Shown here one piece after another: positions 43,017-51,548 of a stretch of DNA of 64,000 bases (positions are counted from its first letter, which is position 1; every line of letters starts with the position of its first letter). Under the pieces are notes generated by a model, which worked only from the letters and a program-made list of their open reading frames with translations, had not been told where the DNA came from and did not search any database. This DNA is from Chloroflexota bacterium. Lineage in GTDB: Bacteria; Chloroflexota; UBA6077; FW602-bin22; CADDYW01. The stretch lies in the NCBI GenBank assembly GCA_021324795.1, contig JAJPIK010000102.1, positions 62,001 through 126,000 on the forward strand, read 5' to 3'. The position numbers and the translations under genes are program-made.

Positions 43017-43074
43017 AAGCACGAAAGGCGGGGTTCTTACCGCACGGTTTTGTGCTTTTTTTCGTGACGTTTGG
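43017..43074 (+). terminator. Hairpin with T-run between permease and binding-protein genes
   Basis: AAAGCAC pairs with GTGCTTT around an inner GCGG/CCGC stem, followed by a T-run. Flanking bases form a longer imperfect inverted repeat built from CACGAAAG-type units, also seen near 45512. It may reduce or separate expression of the binding protein from the permeases. Confidence 0.5.
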
Positions 43075-43138
43075 TGGCCTTCGTGATCTAAACGGCTTCA
43101 AAATCACTGAGCACGCTTTATGAGAGGAGAATCGGCCA

Positions 43139-44692
43139 ATGAACCCGGGCAATGATCTTAGCGACCAGGTGACCAATATTGGGCGATTGAGTCGACGGCA
43201 GGCCCTACGTGGGTTAGGGCTTATGGGGGCATTAGGAGTGAGTGGTGCCATCTTCGTGGCTTGCGGGAGTCAGGCTGCACCGACGCCAGTTCCGCCGACA
43301 ACTGCACCGGGCAAGCCAGCCACGACGACTCCCGCTCAGGCGACGACCGCGCCGGCCACGGCGCCGACGTCGGCTGCTCAGCCGACCGCGGCTCCCACCG
43401 CCGCTCCGGCGGCCGCACCAGCCGCGGCACCGACGGTGGCTCCGGCGGCGACCGGCATGATTGGCTCGGCGTCGGCGAAAACTGTCATCACCGTTTGGCA
43501 CACCCTGGGCGGCGGACCGGACCTGACGGCCTTCCGGAGCATTCTGACGAGCTACACCAAGGCGAACACGGACGTCGCCTTCAAGCTGAGCTTTGTGCCG
43601 GGCTCCTCGGCGACCGGTCCGTACGTCGAGAAGATTACCGCGGCAATTGCCAGTGGCTCCCCGCCGGACATTTTCCACATGAATCGCCCGCCCCAGTTCG
43701 GCGCGGCTGGGGCGCTCTACGCGCTCGACGACTTCATTAAGGCCGATAAGAACTTCAACCAGGAGGACTTCTTTCCCGCGCCCTGGCAGCGAGTGACCTG
43801 GCTAGGCAAAGCGTACGGCGTTCCAGTGATCGTCGATAGCCGGGGCTATTGGATGAACAAGAAGCTGTTTCAGGAGGCTGGACTCGATCCGAGCAAGCCA
43901 CCGGCCACCTGGGACGACCTGATTACCGTCGAACAGAAATTGAGTCAGAAGGACTCCTCCGGGCACTACACTCGCTTCGGCTTCACTCCCCTCTATGGCA
44001 ACGCCCAGTTCTATTCCTACCTCTACCTGGCCGGTGGTCAGCTCCAAGATGCAAACTACAAAGTGACTTTCAACGATGACCACGGCGTCCAGGCGTTAGA
44101 GTGGCTGATCAAAGCGACCGATGCGACCGGCGGCGCCCAGATTGTCAATACCTTCGAGAACAGCTTTGCGACCGGAGCGAACGATCCCTTCCTGGCCGGG
44201 CTTGTTGCCTCGAAGATTGATGGCTGCTTTGGGCTGAGCGTGATTCATCAGTATGCGCCGAACTTCGAGTTCGCGGTAGCGCCTGAGCCGTTCCCGGCCG
44301 GTGGTCACAAGGCGACAATGGTCGGCGGCTACAACTGGAGCATCGCTAAACAGTCGAAACACGCCCAGGAGAGCTACAATTTCCTCTCCTGGTTCAGTCA
44401 GCCTGCCCAGGCGGTGATTTTCGCCCAAGCGAGCGCGAACATGCCGGCCCGGCGCTCGGCGCTCAATTCCGATTACATTCAGAAGAATCCGGAGATCAAG
44501 TTCTTCTTTGATGCCCTCTCCTACGGCGTGCCCTACAGCACCGCGCCCTGGTCCCAGGTCATGTGGGACAACGTGAACGTGACCGCGACGCAGGATGCGC
44601 TCTACAAGCGCAAGTCGCCAAAGGAGGCGCTCGACGCAGCGGCCTCGGTGGTTCAGGCCGAAGTCGACAAGTGGATAAACCAGAAGAATTGA
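43139..44692 (+). CDS. Sugar ABC transporter substrate-binding lipoprotein (family 1)
   Basis: A 517-residue lipoprotein. The leader has a twin-Arg-like start (LSRRQALRGLGLMGALG) and a lipobox ending FVAC near residue 42, then a 60-residue Ala/Pro/Thr linker. The mature protein shows TVITVWHTLGGGPDLTAF, VTWLGKAYGVPVIVDSRGYWMNKKLF and GGYNWSIAKQSKHAQESYNFLSWF, typical of CUT1 binding proteins. It is the third gene of the 41-44.7 kb transporter, 136 bases after the MalG-type gene, and ends before a strong terminator. Confidence 0.92.
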   Translation: MNPGNDLSDQVTNIGRLSRRQALRGLGLMGALGVSGAIFVACGSQAAPTPVPPTTAPGKPATTTPAQATTAPATAPTSAAQPTAAPTAAPAAAPAAAPTVAPAATGMIGSASAKTVITVWHTLGGGPDLTAFRSILTSYTKANTDVAFKLSFVPGSSATGPYVEKITAAIASGSPPDIFHMNRPPQFGAAGALYALDDFIKADKNFNQEDFFPAPWQRVTWLGKAYGVPVIVDSRGYWMNKKLFQEAGLDPSKPPATWDDLITVEQKLSQKDSSGHYTRFGFTPLYGNAQFYSYLYLAGGQLQDANYKVTFNDDHGVQALEWLIKATDATGGAQIVNTFENSFATGANDPFLAGLVASKIDGCFGLSVIHQYAPNFEFAVAPEPFPAGGHKATMVGGYNWSIAKQSKHAQESYNFLSWFSQPAQAVIFAQASANMPARRSALNSDYIQKNPEIKFFFDALSYGVPYSTAPWSQVMWDNVNVTATQDALYKRKSPKEALDAAASVVQAEVDKWINQKN

Positions 44693-44717
44693 ACGTGTGC
44701 TGAAGCCACGGCAAACC

Positions 44718-44764
44718 AAGCAGCAGGGGCAGGACTGATACCACCAGTCCTGCCCCTGCTGCTT
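44718..44764. terminator. Strong hairpin between convergent genes
   Basis: A perfect 20-bp stem (44718-44737 with 44745-44764) closes a seven-base loop. There is no T-run, but it lies 25 bases after one stop codon and 8 bases before the other, so it can end transcription from both sides. Confidence 0.8.
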
Positions 44765-44772
44765 GCAAGTTA

Positions 44773-45186
44773 TTAGCGGGTGACGAGAGGAAGGTAGATC
44801 TCATTGGGACCTCTACCTCCGCCATAGTCGTACCCGACAATCGCCGCGTAAAAGGGCATGGACGCGTACACATTGAGTGTCCCTTGAAAGCGAGCGGGCA
44901 CCTGGGGGACATCCCGCAGATGAATTGTCAGGCTACTCTGCGCGGGAACGATTGTCCAAAAACTATACGTGAACGCGCCCGGACCTGAGATGACATTCTG
45001 GACGTTCAGGGGAACGCTATTGGGATTGGTCAACTGGTAGATGGTCATCGCGCCGGAAGAAGCCGGCTGCTGGGAAGCTGCGCTCACCGTTGCAGGTGAG
45101 TTCGCTAAGCCCGTCGCAACCACGGTTGCCAGTAGCACCAGCGCCAGGAGTCTTGCCGAGAGCAGGGGGAACAATCCGCGAGTCAT
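44773..45186 (-). CDS. Secreted protein of unknown function
   Basis: About 137 residues: signal peptide LFPLLSARLLALVLLATVVATGLA, cleavage probably near AAS, then a beta-rich domain (TIYQLTNPNSVPLNVQNVI, SSLTIHLRDVPQVPARFQG) ending EIYLPLVTR. The IYLPLV ending is common in secreted Chloroflexota proteins. ATG 45186 has no ribosome binding site; the open frame extends to 45447 but the added residues are Arg/Cys/Pro-rich and unlikely. The function is unknown; surface or extracellular attachment is possible. Confidence 0.6.
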   Translation of the reverse strand: MTRGLFPLLSARLLALVLLATVVATGLANSPATVSAASQQPASSGAMTIYQLTNPNSVPLNVQNVISGPGAFTYSFWTIVPAQSSLTIHLRDVPQVPARFQGTLNVYASMPFYAAIVGYDYGGGRGPNEIYLPLVTR

Positions 45187-45670
45187 ACAACAACACCGAT
45201 TATGATGGGATTCGGCTGGCGGTTGGGGAGGCAGGTCGAACCAGTCGTAGCGTTCGTGTGTCGTGATCGAGCTACCCGGCCGGACGCGAATTGATGCTCG
45301 CCACCATAAAGATAAAGCGGGAGAGCAAATGGAGGATAGTACTTTTATCCCAGCCAGAGGAGGCTTGGGCCGCTGTCCGAATCCTGCGTTGTACCGACGC
45401 AGCGGCTCAAAAGACGTGGGGCCAGCCATCGGGCGCCAGTATAGCATCTTGCTAAGATCAAGACATGTAAAAATTTTGTTAGAAAGCGCAGCTTATCACG
45501 TAGAACCGCTTGGACCACGAAAGACGCGAAACCACGCGGTAAAGATGGAGAGGGAGGCAGACAAGGCAGGATCGGATCAGGTAGAATCAGGCGTAACGGG
45601 CTTTGGCTGTCAGCCAACACACGCACCTGGCCTTTTATCTGATTTAATTCCAGACGGAATCGGCAGGCAG
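45187..45670. other. Intergenic region with CACGAAAG-type sequence
   Basis: No gene is supported. Around 45512-45535 there is CCACGAAAGACGCGAAAC, similar to the inverted repeat at 43017-43074. This may be a second copy of a small intergenic repeat. Confidence 0.4.
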
Positions 45671-45703
45671 CCCTCACCCTAACCCTCTTCCAGAGGGAGA
45701 GGG
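45671..45703. repeat. Dispersed palindromic element, copy 3 (intergenic)
   Basis: CCCTCACCCTAACCCTCTTCC is continued by AGA and GGGAGAGGG, a near-perfect hairpin. It lies 20 bases before the start of the TIM-barrel gene at 45725. Confidence 0.6.
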
Positions 45704-45724
45704 AATCGAGTGCAGGAGAGAGCG

Positions 45725-46492
45725 ATGCACATCGGCGTTTGTCATTCGGTGACCCTCCCGGGGGAATGGGAGGAGGCGATCGTGGAGGCGGGAGCGCTTG
45801 GGTTCGAAGGAATCGAGCTTTTTCTGCGTCCGAACACGATGGCCGAGCTGATGGACCATCCGGAGCGAGCTGGGGCCCTGCGTGAGGCAGCAAAGCGCGC
45901 GGGAGTCGCGCTACCATCGCTCGCTCTCGTCATCTTTGGCCAGGAATGGCGTTTGAGCGATCCAAACCCGAACGCTCGAGAAGCGACGGTGGAGAAAGTG
46001 CGCATCGGCATTCAACGCTGCGCAGAGCTCGGGGGCAAGGTCGTGCTCCTCACCGGAGCCGCCGCGTTGGATGATCCCCCGGCGGTCGAGGCGTACCTGA
46101 CGTCGCTTCGGGAGCTGGCGGGGACTGCGGCCGAGCTAGGCGTTCGTCTCGGGATCGAAACCGGGTACAGCGCGGACGAAACGCGCGACATCCTCGCCCG
46201 CGTCGGCAGTCCCTGGGTCGGCGATTACTTCGACACCGGGAACGCTGCGGGGCGAGGGCGAGACCCGGTAGCAGAGATTCGGAACCGGCGCGGTCTGATC
46301 TTCCAGATGCACGTCAAGGGCGTGCGTGGGACAGACCTGGACGAGGGGACGGTGGATCTGACCGGTGTAAGCCAAGCCTTGCGCGAGACCGGCTACGACG
46401 GCTGGCTCATGCTGGAGACGCGGGCCAGCGACGCGCCACGGGAAGCCGCTCGGAAGAACCTGGCCACCTTGCGTCAGCACCTCGGCGTCTAG
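45725..46492 (+). CDS. Sugar phosphate isomerase/epimerase family TIM barrel
   Basis: A 255-residue AP-endonuclease-2-type barrel: MHIGVCHSVTLPGEW, GFEGIELFLRPN, LGIETGYSADETRDIL, VGDYFDTGNAAGRG and FQMHVKGVRGTDLDEG supply the expected metal-binding His, Glu and Asp. The family includes hexulose-6-phosphate epimerases, tagatose epimerases and inosose enzymes; the substrate is unknown. AGGAGA lies six bases before ATG 45725. It converges with another member of the same family, separated by a terminator hairpin. Confidence 0.88.
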   Translation: MHIGVCHSVTLPGEWEEAIVEAGALGFEGIELFLRPNTMAELMDHPERAGALREAAKRAGVALPSLALVIFGQEWRLSDPNPNAREATVEKVRIGIQRCAELGGKVVLLTGAAALDDPPAVEAYLTSLRELAGTAAELGVRLGIETGYSADETRDILARVGSPWVGDYFDTGNAAGRGRDPVAEIRNRRGLIFQMHVKGVRGTDLDEGTVDLTGVSQALRETGYDGWLMLETRASDAPREAARKNLATLRQHLGV

Positions 46493-46504
46493 ATCTCAAT
46501 GACC

Positions 46505-46541
46505 AAAGCGTTTGGGTTGGCCAAGTCAACCCAAACGCTTT
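46505..46541. terminator. Bidirectional terminator hairpin between convergent genes
   Basis: AAAGCGTTTGGGTTG (46505-46519) pairs perfectly with 46527-46541 around a seven-base loop. The ends are A-rich and T-rich, as needed for use in both directions. Confidence 0.8.
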
Positions 46542-46548
46542 CTTGGGA

Positions 46549-47409
46549 TCACTTTAGATACTCGGTGTGTCCGTTCTTCATCAGCCAGTCCTTCAGATAG
46601 ACGTAGCTATCGTGGGCGCACTGGTCCTCGTCGCGATTGTCGGTGTCAACTTCCATCGAGAAAATGACGTCTTCTTTCTCGCCGGCCTGGGCCAGCAGCG
46701 GCAGCACCCGTTCGAAGTCGACCAGCCCCGCTCCGACGGCGACACCGTTGTAGGTGTCATTCTCCAGGACGTAATCGCGCACGTGCGCGTGCATAGTATA
46801 AGGCAGGCACTTGCGGGTGGCCTCGACCGGATCCTCCCCGAGGATAAGCCAGTTACCGGTGTCGCTCTGAATGCCGACGTTGTCCAGACCGGTCTCCATG
46901 CAGATGCGGATCAGTTCGTCTGACTGCCAGTAATCGTAGTTCTCCTGGCAGATGCGAATGCCGTGATCTTTCGCGATCTGGCCAATCTCCTTGAGCATCT
47001 GGATGGCGACTTTGATCTGCCCCTCGCGGGTCATCCGACCGTTTCGCTGGCAGCCGAAATTCGACGTCCGTGCGCCCAGGTAGGCGGCGACCTCCAAGTT
47101 GCGACGTGCCTCGGCGAGAGAAGCCGCCCTCACCTCGGCATCGTTATGCACAGCGACGCTGCCAAATCCGACCATCGCGACTAGATCGTTCTCTTTCAGG
47201 CGTGCCTTGAGCTCCTCGAGGTAGCCTCGGCTGGTGTCCGGCAGCGACCGAACCCCGAAATCGATCCCCATTGGACTGAAGCCGAACTCTTTCCTGATCT
47301 CGACAGTCTTGTTGAAAACGTAGTCAAATGCCTCGGCTGGGCCGAGCCCTTTCTGTCGAACTTGCCGGTGCCAGTTCTGTGCTGCCAGGGAGCCAATGAT
47401 GATACCCAT
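46549..47409 (-). CDS. Sugar phosphate isomerase/epimerase family TIM barrel
   Basis: A 286-residue barrel. ARTSNFGCQRNGRMT, RICQENYDYWQSDELIRI, NVGIQSDTGNWLILGEDP, MHAHVRDYVLEND and IFSMEVDTDNRDEDQ give the likely metal ligands. It is only distantly similar to the convergent family member at 45725. Function is probably sugar or inositol-type isomerisation; substrate unknown. AAGGAG lies seven bases before ATG 47409. Confidence 0.87.
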   Translation of the reverse strand: MGIIIGSLAAQNWHRQVRQKGLGPAEAFDYVFNKTVEIRKEFGFSPMGIDFGVRSLPDTSRGYLEELKARLKENDLVAMVGFGSVAVHNDAEVRAASLAEARRNLEVAAYLGARTSNFGCQRNGRMTREGQIKVAIQMLKEIGQIAKDHGIRICQENYDYWQSDELIRICMETGLDNVGIQSDTGNWLILGEDPVEATRKCLPYTMHAHVRDYVLENDTYNGVAVGAGLVDFERVLPLLAQAGEKEDVIFSMEVDTDNRDEDQCAHDSYVYLKDWLMKNGHTEYLK

Positions 47410-47432
47410 GCTTCCACTCCTTATCGAGGCTC

Positions 47433-47462
47433 ATGCTAGTCTTGATCGCTTGGATTCGTCAA
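47433..47462 (-). promoter_or_regulatory. Possible sigma-70-type promoter of the isomerase gene
   Basis: On the reverse strand TTGACG (47457-47462) and TAGCAT (47433-47438) are 18 bases apart, about 24 bases before the start codon. Confidence 0.45.
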
Positions 47463-47654
47463 CGCACCGTCGAGGCAGCCAGGAACGAGCCGAGTTACAA
47501 CGATTGACGCGGGAACCGGGATCACGCCTCGCGATTTTCGCGGGCCGACGTCAGGTCGGTAAGACCAATTTGCCGGGGCGAACCTGGACGATTACTCTAC
47601 CTGGCACATATAGCAGGGCCAGTTGGGTTGGACAGGATTGGAACGATGGTCTTT

Positions 47655-49322
47655 TTATTGGTTGAGCATCCCGTAATCCTTCTCCACTCGCTCCGGACTC
47701 ACCAGCCCTTCCCGAACGTCGTTTAAAACACGCTCGCGGGGCCGCTGGCGCGGGTCGCCCAGACCACCGCCGCCGGGGAGCTCGATCCAGAGTTCGGTTT
47801 GGGGATCCGGGTAGATCGTCGCTTTGGGGTTAGGCCGCTCGATTGTGCCGTCGGGGTGCTTGAGAAAGTAGTCACCAGGGGCGCCAGCTTGGCCACCTTG
47901 GAGGCCGCGGGCGGGAAATTGGAGACGGTCGAAGAAGGGAGAGAAAGTATAGGGACGGTTGGTGCGCAGCCCGGCGATCACCAGCCGGTGGCCAAGGCCA
48001 CCCCGGAACTGACCGGGCCCGCCCGAGTCCGGGCGCAGTGCCTTCTCTAGGACGACTAGCGGTGAGCGGTTCTCGATGATCTCGACGGCGGTGCCGGAGA
48101 TGCCCGAGGGAAACGCAGTCGACGAGAGACCATCGAGGCCGGTCCGAGCGCCGGTCCCGCCGGCGTTGAAGAACAGCAGGTTGAAGCGACGTCCGTCCGG
48201 GTAGAAGCCATGGAACTGGGTGTTCCAGAGGTTCGCCGAGCCCTCGGCCATGATCCGGTCCGGTACAACCTCAGCGAGCGCACCGAAGATCAACGCTGGC
48301 AGAAAGTGGCCGAGGATGTGTCGGGCAGCGACCGGGGCAGGGCGCCGACAGTTCAGGATGCAGCCTTCCGGCGCGGTCACGGTGAGTGAGCGGAAGCTGC
48401 CCTCGTTGTTCGGCACGTCGGGGGCGAGCAGCGCCTTCAGGGCAAAGGTGGCGTAAGCCTCGGTATAATTCAGGACGACGTTAATTCCGTACCGACTCTC
48501 CGGCGAGGTCCCGGCGAAATCGACGTGAACAGCCTCTCCTTTGATGTCGACCCGTACCTGTAAGCGGATCGGCTCGTCGTAGCCGTCGGTCATCGTCACG
48601 TTTTCATAGGAGCCGTCCGGTAGACGGGCGATCGCCTCGCGCATGGCACGATCGGACCGAGCGATGATCTCGTCGGCAAGCGGCTCGATCGTTGTGAAAC
48701 CAAACTCGTCCATGAACTCGCTCAGCCGGGCCGCGCCGACGTCGTTCGCCGCGGTCATCGAGTAGAGTTCGGCAGTCACTTCGCTCGGCGCTCGGATGTT
48801 GTTCTGAATGATCCGAAAGAGATCTTCGTTCGGCTTGCCCTCGACGAAGAGCCGACTGATCGGGATGAATAAACCTTCTTCATAGAGCTCGCGGGCGTCC
48901 GCGGAAAAGACCCGGCCGCCGATGTCGGCGACGTGGCAAATGTTGCCGAAGAACGCGACGAGCTTCCCTTGATGAAAAGTTGGCGTGATGACTGTGATGT
49001 CAAGCAGGTGCCCGGAGGTCTTCCAGGGATCGTTGGTGATCCAGACGTCACCCGGTTTGATCGTTTCGGGGGGGAACTCGGCAAGGAAATGACGAATGCA
49101 ATTCGCCATCGAGTTGATGTGGCCAGGGGTACCGGTGATCGCCTGGGCGAGGAGATAGCCGCGCGCGTCAAAGACGCAAGCCGAAAGGTCACCCGCTTCC
49201 GCGACCGGCGGAGAAAACGAGGTGTGGACCAGCGCGGTCGCCTGCTCATTGACGACCCCGATCAAGCGGCTCCAGAAGACTTCCAACGCGAAAGGATCAA
49301 TGGTTGAAACGGCTTGCGCCAT
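47655..49322 (-). CDS. hyuB: Hydantoinase B / oxoprolinase family protein
   Basis: A 555-residue HyuB subunit. ALEVFWSRLIGVVNEQATALVHTSFSPPVAEAGDLSACVFD, GDVWITNDPWKTSGHLLDI, HVDFAGTSPESRYGINVVLNYTEAYATFALK and PGGGGLGDP are characteristic. With HyuA it forms ATP-dependent N-methylhydantoinase, 5-oxoprolinase or acetone/acetophenone carboxylase-type enzymes. ATG 49322 has GGAG seven bases upstream; the open frame upstream to 49424 crosses a palindromic repeat and is not coding. It is 114 bases downstream of hyuA on the same strand. Confidence 0.93.
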   Translation of the reverse strand: MAQAVSTIDPFALEVFWSRLIGVVNEQATALVHTSFSPPVAEAGDLSACVFDARGYLLAQAITGTPGHINSMANCIRHFLAEFPPETIKPGDVWITNDPWKTSGHLLDITVITPTFHQGKLVAFFGNICHVADIGGRVFSADARELYEEGLFIPISRLFVEGKPNEDLFRIIQNNIRAPSEVTAELYSMTAANDVGAARLSEFMDEFGFTTIEPLADEIIARSDRAMREAIARLPDGSYENVTMTDGYDEPIRLQVRVDIKGEAVHVDFAGTSPESRYGINVVLNYTEAYATFALKALLAPDVPNNEGSFRSLTVTAPEGCILNCRRPAPVAARHILGHFLPALIFGALAEVVPDRIMAEGSANLWNTQFHGFYPDGRRFNLLFFNAGGTGARTGLDGLSSTAFPSGISGTAVEIIENRSPLVVLEKALRPDSGGPGQFRGGLGHRLVIAGLRTNRPYTFSPFFDRLQFPARGLQGGQAGAPGDYFLKHPDGTIERPNPKATIYPDPQTELWIELPGGGGLGDPRQRPRERVLNDVREGLVSPERVEKDYGMLNQ

Positions 49323-49364
49323 TGCGCTACTCCACTGAAATTTCCTTAGCCCGTCGGCTCCGGC

Positions 49365-49414
49365 CCCGGGTTCCCTCACCTCTCCCGCGCACGGGAGAGG
49401 TGAGGGAACCCGGG
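49365..49414. repeat. Dispersed palindromic element, copy 4 (between hyuA and hyuB)
   Basis: A perfect 23-bp inverted repeat (49365-49387 with 49392-49414) around the loop CGCA. The core TTCCCTCACCTCTCCC resembles the other copies. In the hyuAB mRNA it would form a very stable hairpin 22 bases after the hyuA stop. Confidence 0.85.
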
Positions 49415-49436
49415 ATTTACCCAATCAAACGGCTCT

Positions 49437-51527
49437 TCACTCCAGCTCGATCACCAGATTCGACCAATCGTCGACCATAACCTGACCTCGTCCGCCGACG
49501 ACGACTGTCGACTCCCGCTCTTCGACGACGGCCGGCCCGTTGAAGTGCGCGCCGGCCGCCAGGCGATTTCGATTGTAGACCGGAACAGTTACGAAGCCGC
49601 CGCACTCCGGCAGATAGATCGGCCGCTCACCCTTGAGCGCAGCCCGAGCGTCCCGGTAACCATCCGAGCGCAGTGGCCGAACCTCCGGTCGCGGACCGGA
49701 GACGCTCAGTCGCCAGTTGAGCGCCTCAACCGGCACGCCCGGCGCAGCACGCTTGAAGAGGCTGAGATAGACCGCGTCGAACACCCCTCGAATTTCGGTC
49801 CGGCTCGCCTTGCTGAGCCGACCAAGCGGGATCGGTACCAAGATCTGGTGGGCCTGACCAGCCAGACGCATCTCGGCGGTGCGGACGAACGAGATCTGGT
49901 CGGGCGAGACCTGAGCCGCGGCGAGGAGGTCCCGGCCCTGTTTCTCCATGTCAGCAAACAATCGATCGATCTCCACCCAGTCCAGGCTATCGAGCAGGCC
50001 AGCCGCGCCGCGGACGAAGCTGAAGGCGAGCGGCGCCACCAGGAAGCCGATCGTCGAGCCAACACCGGCCGCGAACGGGGCGATGATCTGACGCAGACGG
50101 AGGATGGACGCGACCTGATAAGCGTGGACCGGACCGGCGCCGCCGAAGGCGAAGAGGGGGAAGCGCCGGACGTCCTTTCCCCGCTCGACCGCGTGCATCC
50201 GGGCGGCCGATGCCATATTCTCATTCACTGTCTGGTGAATCGCCCAAGCCGCCTCGGTGACCGACTTGTGGATTGGCTCAGCGATGTGACGACGGATGGC
50301 TTGCTCGGCCGCGGCGCGGTCGAGCTTCAACTGGCCTCCGAGGAAGAAGTCGGGATCGAGATAACCCAGGACAAGGTCGGCGTCGGTGACGGTCGGCAGC
50401 TCTCCGCCCAGTCCATAGCAGGCCGGCCCCGGCGCGGCACCGGCGCTCTCCGGACCAACCTTGATCAGGCCAAAGCGGTCGATCCGGGCGATCGAGCCGC
50501 CGCCCGCGCCGATCTCGATCAGATCGATTGCCGGCGCCTTGATTGGCAAGCCACTCCCCGGTTTGAAGCGATAGACCCGGTCGACCTCGAACTCGTTCGT
50601 CGTGAAAGGCTTGCCATTCTCGATCAGGCACGCCTTGGCGGTCGTCCCGCCCATGTCGAACGAGAGCAGGTCTGGCCATCCACTTTGCTGGCCAAGGTAG
50701 GCCGCGGCGAGCGCGCCAGCGGCTGGTCCGGATTCGATCAGCCGCACCGGAAATCGGGCTGCCGCCTCAGCGGTAGCGATTCCACCGTTCGAGAGCATCA
50801 GAAACAGGCGTCCACCGAAGTGGATTCGAGTGAGCTCGGCTTCCAGATCCGCCAGGTAGCGGTCAAGCATCTCCTGGACGTAGGCGTTGGCGACCGTCGT
50901 CGAGGTCCGCTCGTACTCGCGAATCTCGCCGGCGACCTCCGACGACAGTGACACCCGCAGCTTGGGCGCCCGGTCCGCGATCCGCTCTGCCACCAGCTTT
51001 TCATGCAACGGATTCCGGAAGGCGTGCAGAAAGACGACGGCGACGGCATGGATCTCCCGGCGCTCGATCTCGTCCAGGGCAGCGTCGACGGTCGCGAGGT
51101 CGATCGGTCGGTAGACCGTGCCATCGGCGAAGATGCGCTCGTCGACTTCGAAGCGGTCCTCCCGGGCGACGAGGGGACGCGGCTGCTCGAGCAGCAGATC
51201 GTACATGTCGTAGCGGTGCTCGCGGGCGATGTCGAGCACGTCCTTGAAGCCGCGAGTGGTCAGCAGCGCGGTACGCGCGCCGCTGCGTTGAATGATCGCA
51301 TTGGTAACCAGCGTCGTGCCGTGAATGACGTTGCGGAGCGCCTCGGCGCTAACTCCTGCTGCCTCGAGGCTCTGGGCGATCGCCCGCAAGACGCCAACCG
51401 ATGGATCCTCCGGTGTGGTCAAGGTCTTGGCAATGTGAAAGGCGCCGGTGGAGTCGTTGACCAGCAGAACGTCGGTAAACGTCCCGCCGACGTCGACTCC
51501 GACGCGAAAGCTCAAAGCAGCAGGCAC
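49437..51527 (-). CDS. hyuA: Hydantoinase A / oxoprolinase family protein
   Basis: A 696-residue HyuA subunit with the ASKHA-type ATP-binding motifs: VGVDVGGTFTDVLLVND at the start, VIHGTTLVTNAI, LSFDMGGTTAKACLIENG and EIGAGGGSIARIDRFG, plus FAFGGAGPVHAYQVA. With HyuB it hydrolyses cyclic amides with ATP. The GTG start at 51527 has a weak GAGAG upstream. The gene follows ctaA by 21 bases. The window's other amide-degrading genes make a hydantoin or lactam substrate more attractive than carboxylation, but this is inference. Confidence 0.93.
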   Translation of the reverse strand: MPAALSFRVGVDVGGTFTDVLLVNDSTGAFHIAKTLTTPEDPSVGVLRAIAQSLEAAGVSAEALRNVIHGTTLVTNAIIQRSGARTALLTTRGFKDVLDIAREHRYDMYDLLLEQPRPLVAREDRFEVDERIFADGTVYRPIDLATVDAALDEIERREIHAVAVVFLHAFRNPLHEKLVAERIADRAPKLRVSLSSEVAGEIREYERTSTTVANAYVQEMLDRYLADLEAELTRIHFGGRLFLMLSNGGIATAEAAARFPVRLIESGPAAGALAAAYLGQQSGWPDLLSFDMGGTTAKACLIENGKPFTTNEFEVDRVYRFKPGSGLPIKAPAIDLIEIGAGGGSIARIDRFGLIKVGPESAGAAPGPACYGLGGELPTVTDADLVLGYLDPDFFLGGQLKLDRAAAEQAIRRHIAEPIHKSVTEAAWAIHQTVNENMASAARMHAVERGKDVRRFPLFAFGGAGPVHAYQVASILRLRQIIAPFAAGVGSTIGFLVAPLAFSFVRGAAGLLDSLDWVEIDRLFADMEKQGRDLLAAAQVSPDQISFVRTAEMRLAGQAHQILVPIPLGRLSKASRTEIRGVFDAVYLSLFKRAAPGVPVEALNWRLSVSGPRPEVRPLRSDGYRDARAALKGERPIYLPECGGFVTVPVYNRNRLAAGAHFNGPAVVEERESTVVVGGRGQVMVDDWSNLVIELE

Positions 51528-51548
51528 AGCAAATCTCTCATTCGAGCG

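Noticed and set aside
43267-43460. Tandem repeat or minisatellite
   Set aside because: The low-complexity GC-rich stretch is the Ala/Pro/Thr linker of a lipoprotein and reads through in frame; similar linkers occur in the other binding proteins.
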